A stretch of 64,000 nt of DNA, taken from assembly GCF_002752675.1 (NCBI RefSeq), contig NZ_CP024608.1, positions 2,046,001-2,110,000 of the forward strand, given 5' to 3'. Positions 35,292 to 46,929 of the stretch are shown here, piece after piece. Origin of the DNA: Massilia violaceinigra. GTDB lineage: Bacteria; Pseudomonadota; Gammaproteobacteria; Burkholderiales; Burkholderiaceae_D. Each line of letters begins with the position of its first letter. Positions within the stretch are counted from its first letter, which is position 1. Position numbers and translations under genes: made by a program. The notes beneath the pieces are model-generated. The model saw nothing but the letters and a program-made list of their open reading frames with translations. It did not search any database and was not told the origin of the DNA.

Positions 35292-36833
35292 TCAGGCCAC
35301 GCTGACAGGAATCTTGCCAACACTCGACAAGGACTCAATCTTCGCTGCCCATTCCTTTGGACCGGTGTTGTGCACTGAAGTTCCATTGGAGTCGACCGCC
35401 ACCGTGACCGGCATGTCGATCACGTCGAACTCGTAAATCGCTTCCATGCCCATGTCGTGAAAGCCCAGCACCTTGGCGCTCTTGATCGCCTTCGACACCA
35501 GGTAAGCGGCGCCGCCGACCGCCATCAGGTAGGCCGACTTGTGCTTCTGAATCGATTCGATCGCCGCCGGACCGCGCTCGGCCTTGCCGATCATGGCGAT
35601 CAGGCCGGTTTTTTCGAGCATCATGTCGGTGAACTTGTCCATGCGGGTGGCGGTGGTCGGGCCGGCCGGGCCGACTGCTTCATCGCGCACCGGATCGACC
35701 GGGCCCACGTAGTAGATCACGCGGTTCTTGAAGTCGACCGGCAATTCCTCGCCCTTGGCCAGCATGTCCTGGATGCGCTTGTGCGCGGCGTCGCGCCCGG
35801 TCAGCATCTTGCCGTTCAACAGCAAGGTCTGGCCCGGCGTCCACGAGGCGACTTCTTCCTTCGTGAGGGTGTTAAGGTCGACGCGGCGCGATTTTTCGGT
35901 ATCCGGGGTCCAGTGCACGTCCGGCCAGGTCGACAGCGCAGGCGGCTCGATGTAGCTCGCGCCCGAGCCGTCCAGCACGAAGTGCGCGTGGCGGGTGGCG
36001 GCGCAGTTCGGAATCATCGCCACCGGCTTGGAAGCCGCATGGGTCGGGTGCATCATGATCTTGACGTCGAGCACTGTTGTCAGGCCGCCCAGGCCCTGGG
36101 CGCCGATGCCCAGCGCGTTGATCTTGTCGCACAGCTCGATACGCAGTTCTTCGGTCTTGTTCTGCGGGCCGCGCAGTTTCAGTTCGTACATGTCGATGTC
36201 GTCCATCAGCACTTCCTTGGCCATCAGCATGGCTTTCTCGGCGGTGCCGCCGATGCCGATCCCGAGCATGCCCGGCGGACACCAGCCCGCGCCCATGGTC
36301 GGCACGGTCTTCATGACCCAGTCCACCAGCGAGTCGGACGGGTTGAGCATGACGAACTTGGACTTGTTCTCGGAGCCGCCGCCCTTGGCCGCGACCTTGA
36401 CGTCGACGGTGTTGCCTTCGACCAGTTCCATGTGGACCACGGCCGGCGTGTTGTCCTTGGTATTCTTGCGCTCGAACTGCGGGTCGGCCACGATCGAGGC
36501 GCGCAGCTTGTTGTCGTCGAAGTTGTAGGCGCGGCGCACGCCTTCGTTGACGGCGTCGGTGACGGTGCCGGAAAACCCTTCGAAGCGCACGCCCATGCCG
36601 ATCTTGAGGAATACGTTGACGATGCCGGTATCCTGGCAGATCGGACGTTTGCCCTCGGCGCACATGCGCGAATTGGTCAGGATCTGGGCGATCGCATCCT
36701 TGGCGGCGTCGCTCTTTTCCGAATCGTAGGCGCGCGCCAGGTGGGCGATGTAATCGGCCGGATGGTAGTAGCTGATGTACTGGAGAGCGGCCGCAACCGA
36801 TTCGATCAGGTCTTCCTGCTTGATGATAGTCAT
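35292..36833 (-). CDS. fumA: Class I fumarate hydratase
   Basis: 513 residues, the single-chain 4Fe-4S fumarase (alpha and beta domains fused). It interconverts fumarate and malate in the TCA cycle. Alpha-domain features: RPICQDTGIVNVFLKIG with the first cluster Cys, GWCPPGMLGIGIGGTAEKAM with the second, and NCAATRHAHFVLDG with the third. The beta domain includes VGPVDPVRDEAVGPAGPTTA and ends with TVAVDSNGTSVHNTGPKEW. It sits between UPF0114 and murI with short gaps. Confidence 0.95.
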   Translation of the reverse strand: MTIIKQEDLIESVAAALQYISYYHPADYIAHLARAYDSEKSDAAKDAIAQILTNSRMCAEGKRPICQDTGIVNVFLKIGMGVRFEGFSGTVTDAVNEGVRRAYNFDDNKLRASIVADPQFERKNTKDNTPAVVHMELVEGNTVDVKVAAKGGGSENKSKFVMLNPSDSLVDWVMKTVPTMGAGWCPPGMLGIGIGGTAEKAMLMAKEVLMDDIDMYELKLRGPQNKTEELRIELCDKINALGIGAQGLGGLTTVLDVKIMMHPTHAASKPVAMIPNCAATRHAHFVLDGSGASYIEPPALSTWPDVHWTPDTEKSRRVDLNTLTKEEVASWTPGQTLLLNGKMLTGRDAAHKRIQDMLAKGEELPVDFKNRVIYYVGPVDPVRDEAVGPAGPTTATRMDKFTDMMLEKTGLIAMIGKAERGPAAIESIQKHKSAYLMAVGGAAYLVSKAIKSAKVLGFHDMGMEAIYEFDVIDMPVTVAVDSNGTSVHNTGPKEWAAKIESLSSVGKIPVSVA

Positions 36834-36848
36834 GAGATTCTCGTTAGC

Positions 36849-37463
36849 TTAGTGGGGTGTCTTGGACTGGTTCTGGGTGCCGATCATGATGCGGTCGGTG
36901 TAGGCGATGGCCAGCGCGGAGAGCAGGAACACGATGTGGATCACGGTCTGGGCGATCAGTACCTTGGGGTCGTATGCATTGGCGTTAATAAACGTCTTGA
37001 GCAGATGGATCGACGAAATGCCGATGATCGCCATGGCCAGCTTGGTCTTGAGCACCGACGCGTTGACGTGCGAGAGCCACTCCGGCTGGTCGGGATGGCC
37101 TTCCAGATGCATGCGCGAGACGAACGTTTCGTAGCCGCCCACGATGACCATGATCAGCAGGTTGGAAATCATCACCACGTCGATCAGGCCCAGCACCACC
37201 AGCATGATGGTCGCTTCGTTCAGCTTGGTCGCCTGCCTGGCGCCCGGCACGGTGACCGCTTCAAAGATGTGCTGCAGCGCCGCCTCGTTGCCCAGTACGG
37301 CACCGATCAGGTCCTTGAGTTCAACCCAAAAATGGAAAACATACACGCACTGCGCCAGGATGAGCCCCAGATACAGCGGCAATTGCAGCCAACGGCTCAT
37401 GAAAATGAGGTTGTTCAAGGGGGTCAGTTTCTGACGCTCTTTCGGTAAAATCGGTTCAGACAT
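36849..37463 (-). CDS. UPF0114 family inner-membrane protein
   Basis: 204 residues with four membrane segments (about 26-46, 70-95, 115-140 and 155-185). Family signature SRWLQLPLYLGLILAQCVYV near the start and NLLIMVIVGGYETFVSRMHL in the middle. Function of this YqhA-like family is not settled. It is 15 bp upstream of fumarase and so probably starts the UPF0114-fumarase-murI operon. Confidence 0.88.
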   Translation of the reverse strand: MSEPILPKERQKLTPLNNLIFMSRWLQLPLYLGLILAQCVYVFHFWVELKDLIGAVLGNEAALQHIFEAVTVPGARQATKLNEATIMLVVLGLIDVVMISNLLIMVIVGGYETFVSRMHLEGHPDQPEWLSHVNASVLKTKLAMAIIGISSIHLLKTFINANAYDPKVLIAQTVIHIVFLLSALAIAYTDRIMIGTQNQSKTPH

Positions 37464-37755
37464 AAATGCTTGGCTCCAGAGTAAGGCAAAAATTTTCGCT
37501 GCGTCATTTTACCAGCGCTTGGCTCCGCTGCAGATACCTGCCTCGGTCTGACAATGTATTGATCTGGCGCAAACCACATGCAATCGCCTCGGCGTGAATA
37601 TTGATCTTGTCTTAAAAGCAAGTGACCATACCGCTTCTTGGCGCTATCCATGTTTTAATGTCTCGTTGACCTTATTCGCTGATTTGCAACGTAAGGGCGC
37701 AGTAAGCGAGCGGGACTATGGTTTTAGCAAAACAACACCACCAATGGAGACCAGC

Positions 37756-39756
<2,001 letters not shown>

Positions 39757-39773
39757 GGGGGAGGTGCAAATTT

Positions 39774-39803
39774 CTTCATACTTCCCAGAATCTTTGCTAT
39801 AAT
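39774..39803 (+). promoter_or_regulatory. Candidate promoter of tRNA-Ser
   Basis: A perfect TATAAT at 39798-39803 lies 33 bp before the mature tRNA end, with a weak -35 (CTTCAT, 39774-39779) 18 bp upstream. It sits in an AT-rich gap after acs. Confidence 0.6.
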
Positions 39804-39835
39804 CTGCGGCTTCGTGAAAGCGAAGATGTAATGCA

Positions 39836-39926
39836 GGAGAGATGGATGAGTGGTTGAAGTCGCACGCCTGGAAAGCGTGTATAGGTTCATAGCCTATCCG
39901 GGGTTCGAATCCCCGTCTCTCCGCCA
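39836..39926 (+). tRNA. tRNA-Ser (anticodon GGA)
   Basis: A 91-base tRNA with encoded CCA and a long variable arm (TATAGGTTCATAGCCTATC), as serine tRNAs have. Acceptor GGAGAGA pairs with TCTCTCC, T-loop is GGGTTCGAATCCC, and the anticodon loop CTGGAAA gives GGA. Confidence 0.97.
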
Positions 39927-39948
39927 GGAACAAGCAGGTAACTGATGT

Positions 39949-39991
39949 GAAATGAAAAAAGCCAACCGTTGAGGTTGGCTTTTTTCATTTC
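39949..39991 (+). terminator. Rho-independent terminator of tRNA-Ser
   Basis: A 19-bp perfect stem: GAAATGAAAAAAGCCAACC (39949-39967) pairs with 39973-39991 around a 5-base loop. The stem contains the A and T runs, so it can act in both directions. Confidence 0.9.
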
Positions 39992-40217
39992 CGTGCCGCG
40001 TTTTCGCTGTGGGGGCCAGCGTTGGGCTGCTGATCGTGACGGCAGAACTCGTTCTTGTTGTAGCGGATGAGATGACTGTATTGGGACGGAAGATCGGCAC
40101 GCATGCGCAACTGCCGCTAGAATCGACAGTATCGGCCGCGCCGTCGATAAATAGTCTGCGAGCAGATTCGGCCGATCTGCAGATCTTGAATCGGCCCATA
40201 CCTGCCATTGATCGGCG

Positions 40218-41402
40218 ATGAAAACAATGAACAAGATGGATCCCTACAGTACCTACGTCATTCTCAATGAAGAATTTTCCCAGTCTCTGGGCCATTCTTG
40301 GAAGCACGAAATCCCGGACGGACTCGTGCTAAAAATCGCTGAATTTGTCGATGCCCACCCGACAGACATGATGACGGCCTACTATGCCAAGTCATTGCTC
40401 GCCAAGTTCTTCCGAAAAAGAACAAAAAAACGGTCGGAAAACCTCTTTAACTCATTAAATTCGTATCTGAGAAATAAAAGCTTCTTAGTCAAAATATTTC
40501 TCGAATATCGACGCGATGAGCAAAATCCCTTCTACGCCGAAAATCATGACATTGCGGCCATCTGGGTCGCGATCCACGATCTTGATGGCTATGACAAAGC
40601 AAATTACATCGGTAAATTTTCACATTTGTTCACCGACGAAATGGCCCGCTTGTCGTATCAATCCATTCTGGAGATGCCCGACATATACAAGACAAGAGCT
40701 CTTGGGGGAATCTATCCCAGAATGGATAAGCTTCACAAGGCGGAGATTTTTTCCTATATATGCCAACAATTTCTCTCTGGATTGCCGGAGGCCGCGTATC
40801 AGCTCAAGCGGATGTTTCCGCACTTGGACAAGGAATTCAGAACCGAGGTGATTTCTCTTCACCTTGACATGCCGGACCTCCCGGAAGAATTTATCGCCTA
40901 CCTCGTCATCCGCAATGCGCAATATCTACAGCCCGCAGATGCAGACAGGATGGCGGCGAGGGTCAGGATGCTCCCCTCGGATTATTTCAGGAACCGCTGC
41001 CTGCTAAAGCTGGCCGCGTACTTGCGCCCTGGTGAAGTCGAAGCACTGTTCGAGCGATTTATGGTGGACTTCACCATGTTCGAACCGAACGCGGATTTGA
41101 TACACAACCTTTATCATTTTGGCGCTGTTCTAAAAACATTGGAAAAGAGCGATGTCGTTAGCATGGCGTTGGAAAAAATCGCTTGCCTTGACGATTCCGA
41201 GAGTGAACTTTACGAACAACAAAAATATAGCGAAATGATGTTCATCACGCCCCTCCTGAGCGAAGCGAATAAAGCAAGAGCAATGGGCATCGCAGAAACC
41301 GTCAAGGGCGGCTACAAGAGAAACCTCATTGCAAAACTGCGGGTCCATTTTTCCCAGAGCAAAGGATTTTGTAGACTCCGGGGGGCGCCAATATGCTGTT
41401 GA
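40218..41402 (+). CDS. AT-richer orphan protein, unknown function
   Basis: 394 residues; starts at 40227 and 40233 are also possible because the ribosome-binding site is weak. No signal peptide or membrane segment. The sequence is rich in helices with repeating aromatic/Leu pattern (LVLKIAEFVDAHPTDMMTAY; DADRMAARVRMLPSDYFRNR), suggesting a HEAT- or TPR-like solenoid, but no named repeat is clear. It uses AT-rich codons (many AAA, ATT, TTT) unlike its neighbours, which points to transfer. It lies directly after tRNA-Ser, a common insertion point. I do not recognise it. Confidence 0.65.
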   Translation: MKTMNKMDPYSTYVILNEEFSQSLGHSWKHEIPDGLVLKIAEFVDAHPTDMMTAYYAKSLLAKFFRKRTKKRSENLFNSLNSYLRNKSFLVKIFLEYRRDEQNPFYAENHDIAAIWVAIHDLDGYDKANYIGKFSHLFTDEMARLSYQSILEMPDIYKTRALGGIYPRMDKLHKAEIFSYICQQFLSGLPEAAYQLKRMFPHLDKEFRTEVISLHLDMPDLPEEFIAYLVIRNAQYLQPADADRMAARVRMLPSDYFRNRCLLKLAAYLRPGEVEALFERFMVDFTMFEPNADLIHNLYHFGAVLKTLEKSDVVSMALEKIACLDDSESELYEQQKYSEMMFITPLLSEANKARAMGIAETVKGGYKRNLIAKLRVHFSQSKGFCRLRGAPICC

Positions 41403-41716
41403 GAGGCTGCTCCGGGGTGTCTGCGCTTGGTCCCATCCGATGGTCCATGCCAGCTAATTACCTGCTGAGTTCCGCGATGTTTGCTGGGGCTACCTTCGGG
41501 GCTGATCGATGGGAATGGCCTTAAAAATAGCGAGTCCCATGCCACCACGACCGCCATGCAGGTACGCGGTCAGGAAGGGAACGCGCTGCCAGAATCTGCG
41601 GCATTGACGAATCCCGACAACGGCATTAGTCTCCTACGACGGACCAAGGTCCCCTCATGCGGCTTTGGTTTTTCGCGGCAATGAATGCCCGGGTTCAACT
41701 CTTCAGGAGGCACGCA
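41403..41716. other. 314-bp gap after the orphan gene
   Basis: GC content returns to the local norm. No repeat of the tRNA-Ser 3' end was found here by eye, so the right limit of any insertion is not marked. No gene seen. Confidence 0.4.
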
Positions 41717-42202
41717 ATGACCAGCAAGAACACGATCTGTCTTTGGTATGACGGCGACGCCGTCGACGCGGCAAACTTTTATGCAGAAACCTTTCCCGAC
41801 AGCGCAGTCCATGCAATTCACCGCGCACCGGGCAACTATCCCGATGGCAAAGAGGGCGATGTACTCACGGTCGAGTTCACCGTCGTCGGCATTCCATGCC
41901 TCGGGCTCAATGGCGGCCCGCATTTCAAGCACAGCGAAGCCTTCTCGTTCTTGATCGCGACCGACGACCAAGCCGAAACCGACCGCTTGTGGAACGCCAT
42001 CGTCAGCAATGGTGGACAGGAAAGCGAATGCGGCTGGTGCAAGGACCGCTGGGGATTGTCGTGGCAAATAGCCCCGCGCGTCCTGACCGACGCAGTATTC
42101 GGCACGGACCGCGCCGCGGCCAAGCGCGCGTTCGATGCGATGATGACGATGAAAAAGATCGATATCGCCACGATAGAACGGGCAGTGCGTGACCGGGGTT
42201 GA
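41717..42202 (+). CDS. VOC-superfamily protein (PhnB / 3-demethylubiquinone-methyltransferase-like)
   Basis: 161 residues from the ATG at 41717, preceded by AGGAGG. It shows the paired beta-alpha-beta modules of the glyoxalase/VOC fold: CLWYDGDAVDAANFYAETFP, FTVVGIPCLGLNGGPHFKHS, and AFSFLIATDDQAETDRLWNA, then GWCKDRWGLSWQIAPRVL. The family name is historical and most members are not methyltransferases. Substrate unknown. It converges on the next acyltransferase. Confidence 0.85.
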   Translation: MTSKNTICLWYDGDAVDAANFYAETFPDSAVHAIHRAPGNYPDGKEGDVLTVEFTVVGIPCLGLNGGPHFKHSEAFSFLIATDDQAETDRLWNAIVSNGGQESECGWCKDRWGLSWQIAPRVLTDAVFGTDRAAAKRAFDAMMTMKKIDIATIERAVRDRG

Positions 42203-42211
42203 TCCGCTTAA

Positions 42212-43342
42212 TTAAATGAATGCCGTGCGCGACGACGCTACCTCAGTGACGGATTGCATGGCGCGTCCCAAGGGAAGCTCCACGCACCGGTAAAATGCGG
42301 CGCCCGCCATCAGGCTGGCACCCCAGGCAACCAGCATGCCCAGCGCCTGATAATGCGGTTCAGGCGGCACGAAACGGGTAAACGCGGCATTCATCACCAG
42401 GCATACCGGGAAATGGATCAGGAATACCGAATAAGAGATCTGCGCGAGACGATTCACCGCCGATATTCCCCAGTATGAATACGATCCGGTGCGCGCACGG
42501 CCGAACAAGAACAGTACGCACGCAACCACTAGCGCCACCGCAATGCGCAGACGGAAGTCCAGTGCCAGCGCGATCAGCGTTGGCAACACGATCATCGCCA
42601 CCAGCAGCGCAACCGCGCGTGGCCGCCGTGCCGGATCGCTCGCCAGCCACGCCATGATGCCGAGTCCATAGCTCCCGAAGAAATAGGGCGCCCACTCATC
42701 CCAGTCGGGATCGCGATTGAAGTACAAGAGCGACATGCTGATACCGATGACAAACACCGCAGGCATCAGCCAGCGCCGCAATCGGCTGCCGGAAAAACGT
42801 CCGCAGAGCCAGACCAGCAAGGCCACCACTGCATACAACTGGAAATCGATCGCAACGTACCACGCCCCTGCCGACAGGGAGTCGTAACCCAGCACGCCCT
42901 GCAGCAGCAGCGCATGCGCCGCCAGTTGCATGAAATCGGGCGGGGCGGAGATGGAATCGTGCGTCATCCATCGGTTGGCCAGCGCGGAAGCGGCAACGGC
43001 GAACAGGATCGCCACCATAAACGGCGGAACCAGCTTGGCATACCGTCGCCACACGGTTCCCAGCGGATTGATCAAGCCTGGCTGGCCTTTCGGGAACAAG
43101 GATTTAGCGACGAGAAATCCGCCGATCACGAGGAAGACCTGCACCGCGATGCGCGCGAAGGAATCCAGCCAGTCGATTACGTCGGGCATCAGGGGCCGCG
43201 CGTAGTCCGCCATGGGGCCGTAAAAGGCCAGGTGGTGCAATACGATTAATTGTGCCGCGATGGCTTTTAACAGATTGATGAGTCCAAACTGACCCGGGGC
43301 GCTTGGCTTGGCCCCGGATACTTTTTCTACAACGACAGCCAT
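42212..43342 (-). CDS. Acyltransferase 3-like membrane protein (fourth of four, divergent)
   Basis: 376 residues from the ATG at 43342, which has GAGG upstream. About ten membrane segments. The N-terminal motif LLKAIAAQLIVLHHLAFYGP keeps the paired His, but the middle motif reads AGAWYVAIDFQLYAVVAL in place of SWSLxxEEQFY, so the second hallmark is altered. It belongs to a divergent branch of the family; the acceptor is unknown. Confidence 0.82.
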   Translation of the reverse strand: MAVVVEKVSGAKPSAPGQFGLINLLKAIAAQLIVLHHLAFYGPMADYARPLMPDVIDWLDSFARIAVQVFLVIGGFLVAKSLFPKGQPGLINPLGTVWRRYAKLVPPFMVAILFAVAASALANRWMTHDSISAPPDFMQLAAHALLLQGVLGYDSLSAGAWYVAIDFQLYAVVALLVWLCGRFSGSRLRRWLMPAVFVIGISMSLLYFNRDPDWDEWAPYFFGSYGLGIMAWLASDPARRPRAVALLVAMIVLPTLIALALDFRLRIAVALVVACVLFLFGRARTGSYSYWGISAVNRLAQISYSVFLIHFPVCLVMNAAFTRFVPPEPHYQALGMLVAWGASLMAGAAFYRCVELPLGRAMQSVTEVASSRTAFI

Positions 43343-43562
43343 GCAAACCTCTTCCAAAACCTCGACCGCGCAAGCTGCGCATCGGTCGACACCAGCCAGT
43401 CATAAGCAATGACTGCTGTTAACAATTTGTTAGCATAGCGTATGCTGTCAGGCTGTGGCGTATGGATGAGTTACCGGATGTTACGCGGCTGCGCCCGACA
43501 TCCGGGCCGCGCTGCGCTTTACGGGGCCGCGCAGGAGCACCGTAGTCGGGCAGGAATGAGCT

Positions 43563-44024
43563 TCAATATGGACTCGATGCGGGATCTCCGGCAGTGTTCA
43601 TCCATATATCGTCAGGCAGCGAGCGGTCGCGGTGGCACACCCGATCATGGTCGGGATAGGTGATCCTGTCGACTGGAGCGCGGGTGCCGACCACCAGGCA
43701 GCGCGTTGGCGCTGCGCTGCGATTCCACAGAAAATGGCCGACCGCGTCGCCTGCGCGGAAAGTCGCCGCGTCGCCGGGCTTGAGGATTGTTTCGACATCG
43801 CCTTCGACCAAGGTCACGTGGCCTTCCAGGACGTAGACCAATTCATCTTCCGCGCTGTGCCAGTGCTTGATCGACGAGCGCGTGCCCGGTTGCAGTACTT
43901 CCACGAAGGCGCCGAACTGCGTCAGTCCGCCGGCTTCTGAAATCCAGAGCGTCTGGTTGGGTTCGGCCAATCCCTCGACGAAGCCTTCTTCTTTGATAAA
44001 GCCATCAGGCGTTAGCGCGGTCAT
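43563..44024 (-). CDS. Cupin-domain protein
   Basis: 153 residues with AAGGAAA before the ATG. One cupin barrel: motif 1 HWHSAEDELVYVLEGHVTLV and motif 2 PGDAATFRAGDAVGHFLWN. The two His, Glu and final His are the expected metal ligands. Single-domain cupins of this kind may bind small molecules or act as dioxygenases or isomerases; the role is unknown. It is divergent from the ATP-grasp gene with about 170 bp between. Confidence 0.85.
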   Translation of the reverse strand: MTALTPDGFIKEEGFVEGLAEPNQTLWISEAGGLTQFGAFVEVLQPGTRSSIKHWHSAEDELVYVLEGHVTLVEGDVETILKPGDAATFRAGDAVGHFLWNRSAAPTRCLVVGTRAPVDRITYPDHDRVCHRDRSLPDDIWMNTAGDPASSPY

Positions 44025-44195
44025 GCGTGTTTCCTTTCATCAGTGACAGAGACGAGACGGTGAGTCATTATTGAATGTGAGCGCGACAGTGCTTGCGCAG
44101 GGCCTGATTTTACGCTGAGCGCTATTTTTGTTGCCTTACGTTGGTGCGGCTGCGACACTGGGCGGTCGTGGGCATCAACCTTATTTGGAACCGTC

Positions 44196-44951
44196 ATGCA
44201 TTGGGTTATTCGACAAAGTATTTTCAAGCCGGGCAATTACCAGTTGCTGGTGAATGCGCTCGATACGCTCCGCATTTCGCATACGTCGGTCGCAATTGCC
44301 AACGGGACGTTCGACATGCTTCCCGATGTGAATCCGGAAGGGAAGGTCTACGTCTGCGGCGCCATCAAGCTCGCCAGGATCGCCCGCGACAAGGGCTGGG
44401 TTCCCGGCAGTCTGTTGAACGAAAATTTCAAGTTCGATATCTGGCTCGCGCAACTCGGCTCCGAGCTGCTGAACCACGACATCGAGACCGGCACGCTGGC
44501 GGACGTACGCACCGGCCACCTGGCGAAGTTCTTCATCCGCCCGTGCGAAGATAACAAGGCGTTCGACGGCATGGTGATGGACAGCGAGATGATCGCCGAC
44601 TGGCGGCGCGATCCGGCCAAAGCGCAGCTGCAAAAGATCGACGTCATCGTCTCGCCGGTGAAGGCGATTTATCGTGAATACCGCCTGTTTATCGTGAACC
44701 GCAGGGTGGTGGCGGGCTCGGTGTACCGGATCGGCGGCCGGGCGGAGATATCGCCCGATGTGGAAGACGATGTCCTCGACTATGCCCGCGGCGTGATCGA
44801 CACCTGGGCCCCGGCGCATTCGTTCGTGATGGATGTCTGCCTCACGCAGGAAGGACTGAAGGTGATCGAATTCAATAACATCAACAGCTCGGGTTTTTAC
44901 GCGATCAATGTTCCCAAATATGTCGAAGCGATTCAAACACACTACGGCTAG
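44196..44951 (+). CDS. ATP-grasp domain protein (R2K / DUF4343 type)
   Basis: 251 residues. N-terminal part lacks a classic fold label. From about residue 100 it has the compact ATP-grasp core: KFFIRPCEDNKAFDGMV, then IYREYRLFIVNRRVVAGSVY, and the Mg/ATP site near the end, FVMDVCLTQEGLKVIEFNNI with N-S-S-GFY after it. Such R2K-type ligases are seen in peptide-modifying and small-peptide pathways. No partner substrate gene is visible here. No strong ribosome-binding site was identified. Confidence 0.8.
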   Translation: MHWVIRQSIFKPGNYQLLVNALDTLRISHTSVAIANGTFDMLPDVNPEGKVYVCGAIKLARIARDKGWVPGSLLNENFKFDIWLAQLGSELLNHDIETGTLADVRTGHLAKFFIRPCEDNKAFDGMVMDSEMIADWRRDPAKAQLQKIDVIVSPVKAIYREYRLFIVNRRVVAGSVYRIGGRAEISPDVEDDVLDYARGVIDTWAPAHSFVMDVCLTQEGLKVIEFNNINSSGFYAINVPKYVEAIQTHYG

Positions 44952-44990
44952 GGCCTACGTTGACTGACTGCAGCGTAGCGTGTATCCGGC

Positions 44991-45359
44991 TTACGCGCAG
45001 ACGCTGGCCAGGAAATCGGCCACGTTGGCTTTTTTCAGAATCAGGCCCGAGGCGGCCGCATACGGATCGAACTGGCGTTCCATCCCGCCAGGGAAGGGCA
45101 CCCGCACGCTGATCCGCTCGCCGTCGACCTGCACCGACGCATTTGCCGTATCGAGCAGATACTGCGAAATGAACGCGCCCACCAGACCCACGAAGAACCC
45201 CAGATCCTCGCGCGCCACCGTCTGCGCCTGCAGCCACTGGCTGAACGGCCCACGCAAGGCGTCCAGATCGAGCGGTTCGCCCGGCGCATGCAATCCGGTC
45301 TGGGTCAGCACTGCATCGAGCATCGGCCGGGCTTCTTCGAGAACTTTGTACGGGTCCAT
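44991..45359 (-). CDS. Uncharacterised protein
   Basis: 122 residues from the ATG at 45359; the frame is open to 45458 but that part is Arg-rich and looks non-coding. Sequence MDPYKVLEEARPMLDAVLTQ then a hydrophobic GFFVGLVGAFISQYLLDTAN and a beta segment VQVDGERISVRVPFPGGMER. No family recognised. Confidence 0.55.
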   Translation of the reverse strand: MDPYKVLEEARPMLDAVLTQTGLHAPGEPLDLDALRGPFSQWLQAQTVAREDLGFFVGLVGAFISQYLLDTANASVQVDGERISVRVPFPGGMERQFDPYAAASGLILKKANVADFLASVCA

Positions 45360-45520
45360 GTTTCTTATATGAGTGTGGGAGCGGGCCGGCGGCCGCGCAT
45401 TCGGGGCGCCATCATACCATCGACGGGCAAGCGCGCCCTGGCGCGGCGAGCGGCGCAAGGCCTGCGCGCGCTTGCCGCCGCGGCCGGATCGAACCGGTAG
45501 AACACGGCCGCTATTACCGG

Positions 45521-45548
45521 TTGCGATGGATCAGCTCCCGTGTATCAT
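45521..45548 (+). promoter_or_regulatory. Candidate promoter of OmpA-like lipoprotein 1
   Basis: TTGCGA and TATCAT separated by 16 bp. The same pair, with TATGAT, is conserved before copy 2 at 46827-46854. Conservation between duplicated leaders is the main support. Confidence 0.5.
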
Positions 45549-45621
45549 CGGCTTGTCTTTATGCAATCGTTATACTTTTCCCTGCACCGCCAGGCCGATC
45601 CCTTTTTATCCATTGCCCGCC

Positions 45622-46691
45622 ATGACCAAACAACGTAACGCCGCTCTTTGTCTGCCGATTTTGCTTGCCCTAGCCATCACCGGATGCAAGCCGAAACCAC
45701 CGGTCGAATCCGTGCCGGCGCCCGTTCCGGCGCCCGTGGCAAGCGTTCCCGCCCCTGCGCCGCCGCCTGCCGTGGTGCCAGCGCCGCCGGCCGCCACGCC
45801 GGCGCCGGTGTCCGCCAGCGCGGACGTCGTCGACCTCGACCAGATCGCGGTCATCAGCAAGCCGATGCCGCCGTTCCCGTTTGTCGATTACCCGGAAAAC
45901 ATCGGCGAACCGAAACAGCAAACCAAGGCGTCCGACTTCGACCAGTTGCACCTGATCGTCGGTAACAAGGTGCAGGCCGTCGAAGGGCGTTTTCGGCGGA
46001 TCGTGTTTGAACTGGCCGATGCCAAGGTGTCGCGCTTCCAGGCGCTGCGCGATTACGCCAAGGCGGCAACCGACATGGGCGGCGTCAAGGTCAATACCAG
46101 CAAGCCGAAAGACGAGGCCTTCGAGAAGGTGAATGGCGCTTTCACCGATGCCATGGCCAAGAAGCTGGATTATCCGAATGAAAACTACAGCTACGAAACC
46201 TATTTTTCCCGACACCGACCGGCCGCAAATGGATGCTCATCATGGCCAACGAGTACAGTGTGCGCGTCACGTCCATCGAAGAGAAACAGACGGCATCGAT
46301 GGTGAAGATGGTGACCGCCGCCGTCATGAAGTCGGAACTCGACAGCAAGGGCCGGGTGGCCCTCTATATTAACTTCGACACCGACAAGGCGGCGATCCGC
46401 CCGGACGGCAAACCGGCGGTCGACGAAATCGCCGCGCTGATGAAAAAGGAAACCGCGCTGCACCTGTCCGTCGAAGGGCACACCGACAACGTGGGCGACA
46501 AGGCCCGCAATGCGACCTTGTCGCGCGAACGTGCGCAAGCGGTGGTGCAAGCCCTGGTGAGCGACGGCATCGACGGCGCCCGCCTGAACGCCGCCGGCCA
46601 CGGCTCGGACAAGCCGCTGGTGGACAATGGCAGCGAAGAGGGCCGCGCAAAGAACCGCCGCGTCGAACTGGTCAAGGTTGTCAAAGGATGA
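45622..46691 (+). pseudogene. OmpA-like lipoprotein, copy 1, frameshifted
   Basis: Compared with copies 2 and 3 the DNA is intact except for a 1-bp loss at a run of five T (46203-46207). Up to YETYF the frame is that of a lipoprotein (signal LALAITGC, Pro/Ala linker, then VDYPENIGEPKQQ). After it the correct frame continues at about 46210 through GRKWMLIMANEYSVRVTSIE to the OmpA-like end. A restored T gives YFFPTPTGRKW. The gene is therefore either broken, phase-variable at the T run, or affected by a sequencing error. Confidence 0.85.
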
Positions 46692-46826
46692 CCATCAGGG
46701 GCGCGCAGCGGCATCGCTGGCGCGCCCCGTGCCGTCCCACCACACCGGCGGCACCCGGCGATGTGCCCGGTGTGCGCTTGCCGCCAAGGGCAAAGCGAAC
46801 CGGTAAAACGCCGCCGCTATTACCGA

Positions 46827-46854
46827 TTGCGATTGATTAACACCCGTGTATGAT
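46827..46854 (+). promoter_or_regulatory. Candidate promoter of OmpA-like lipoprotein 2
   Basis: TTGCGA (46827-46832) and TATGAT (46849-46854), spacer 16. It is part of a leader of about 130 bp duplicated from copy 1 (starting near GAACCGGTA). Confidence 0.5.
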
Positions 46855-46929
46855 CGCCTTGTTTTTATGTAATCGTTATTTAAACCCCTGCACCGTCAGG
46901 CCCATTTTTTTTCGCTCCGACTGCCCGCC

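Noticed and set aside
35457..37448. 663-codon plus-strand frame antisense to fumarase and UPF0114
   Set aside because: Shadow of two well-supported genes; Asp/His/Val-rich product without domains.
41403..41716. Second attachment-site copy for an island at tRNA-Ser
   Set aside because: No repeat of the tRNA 3' bases was found after the orphan gene, so island borders are not supported.
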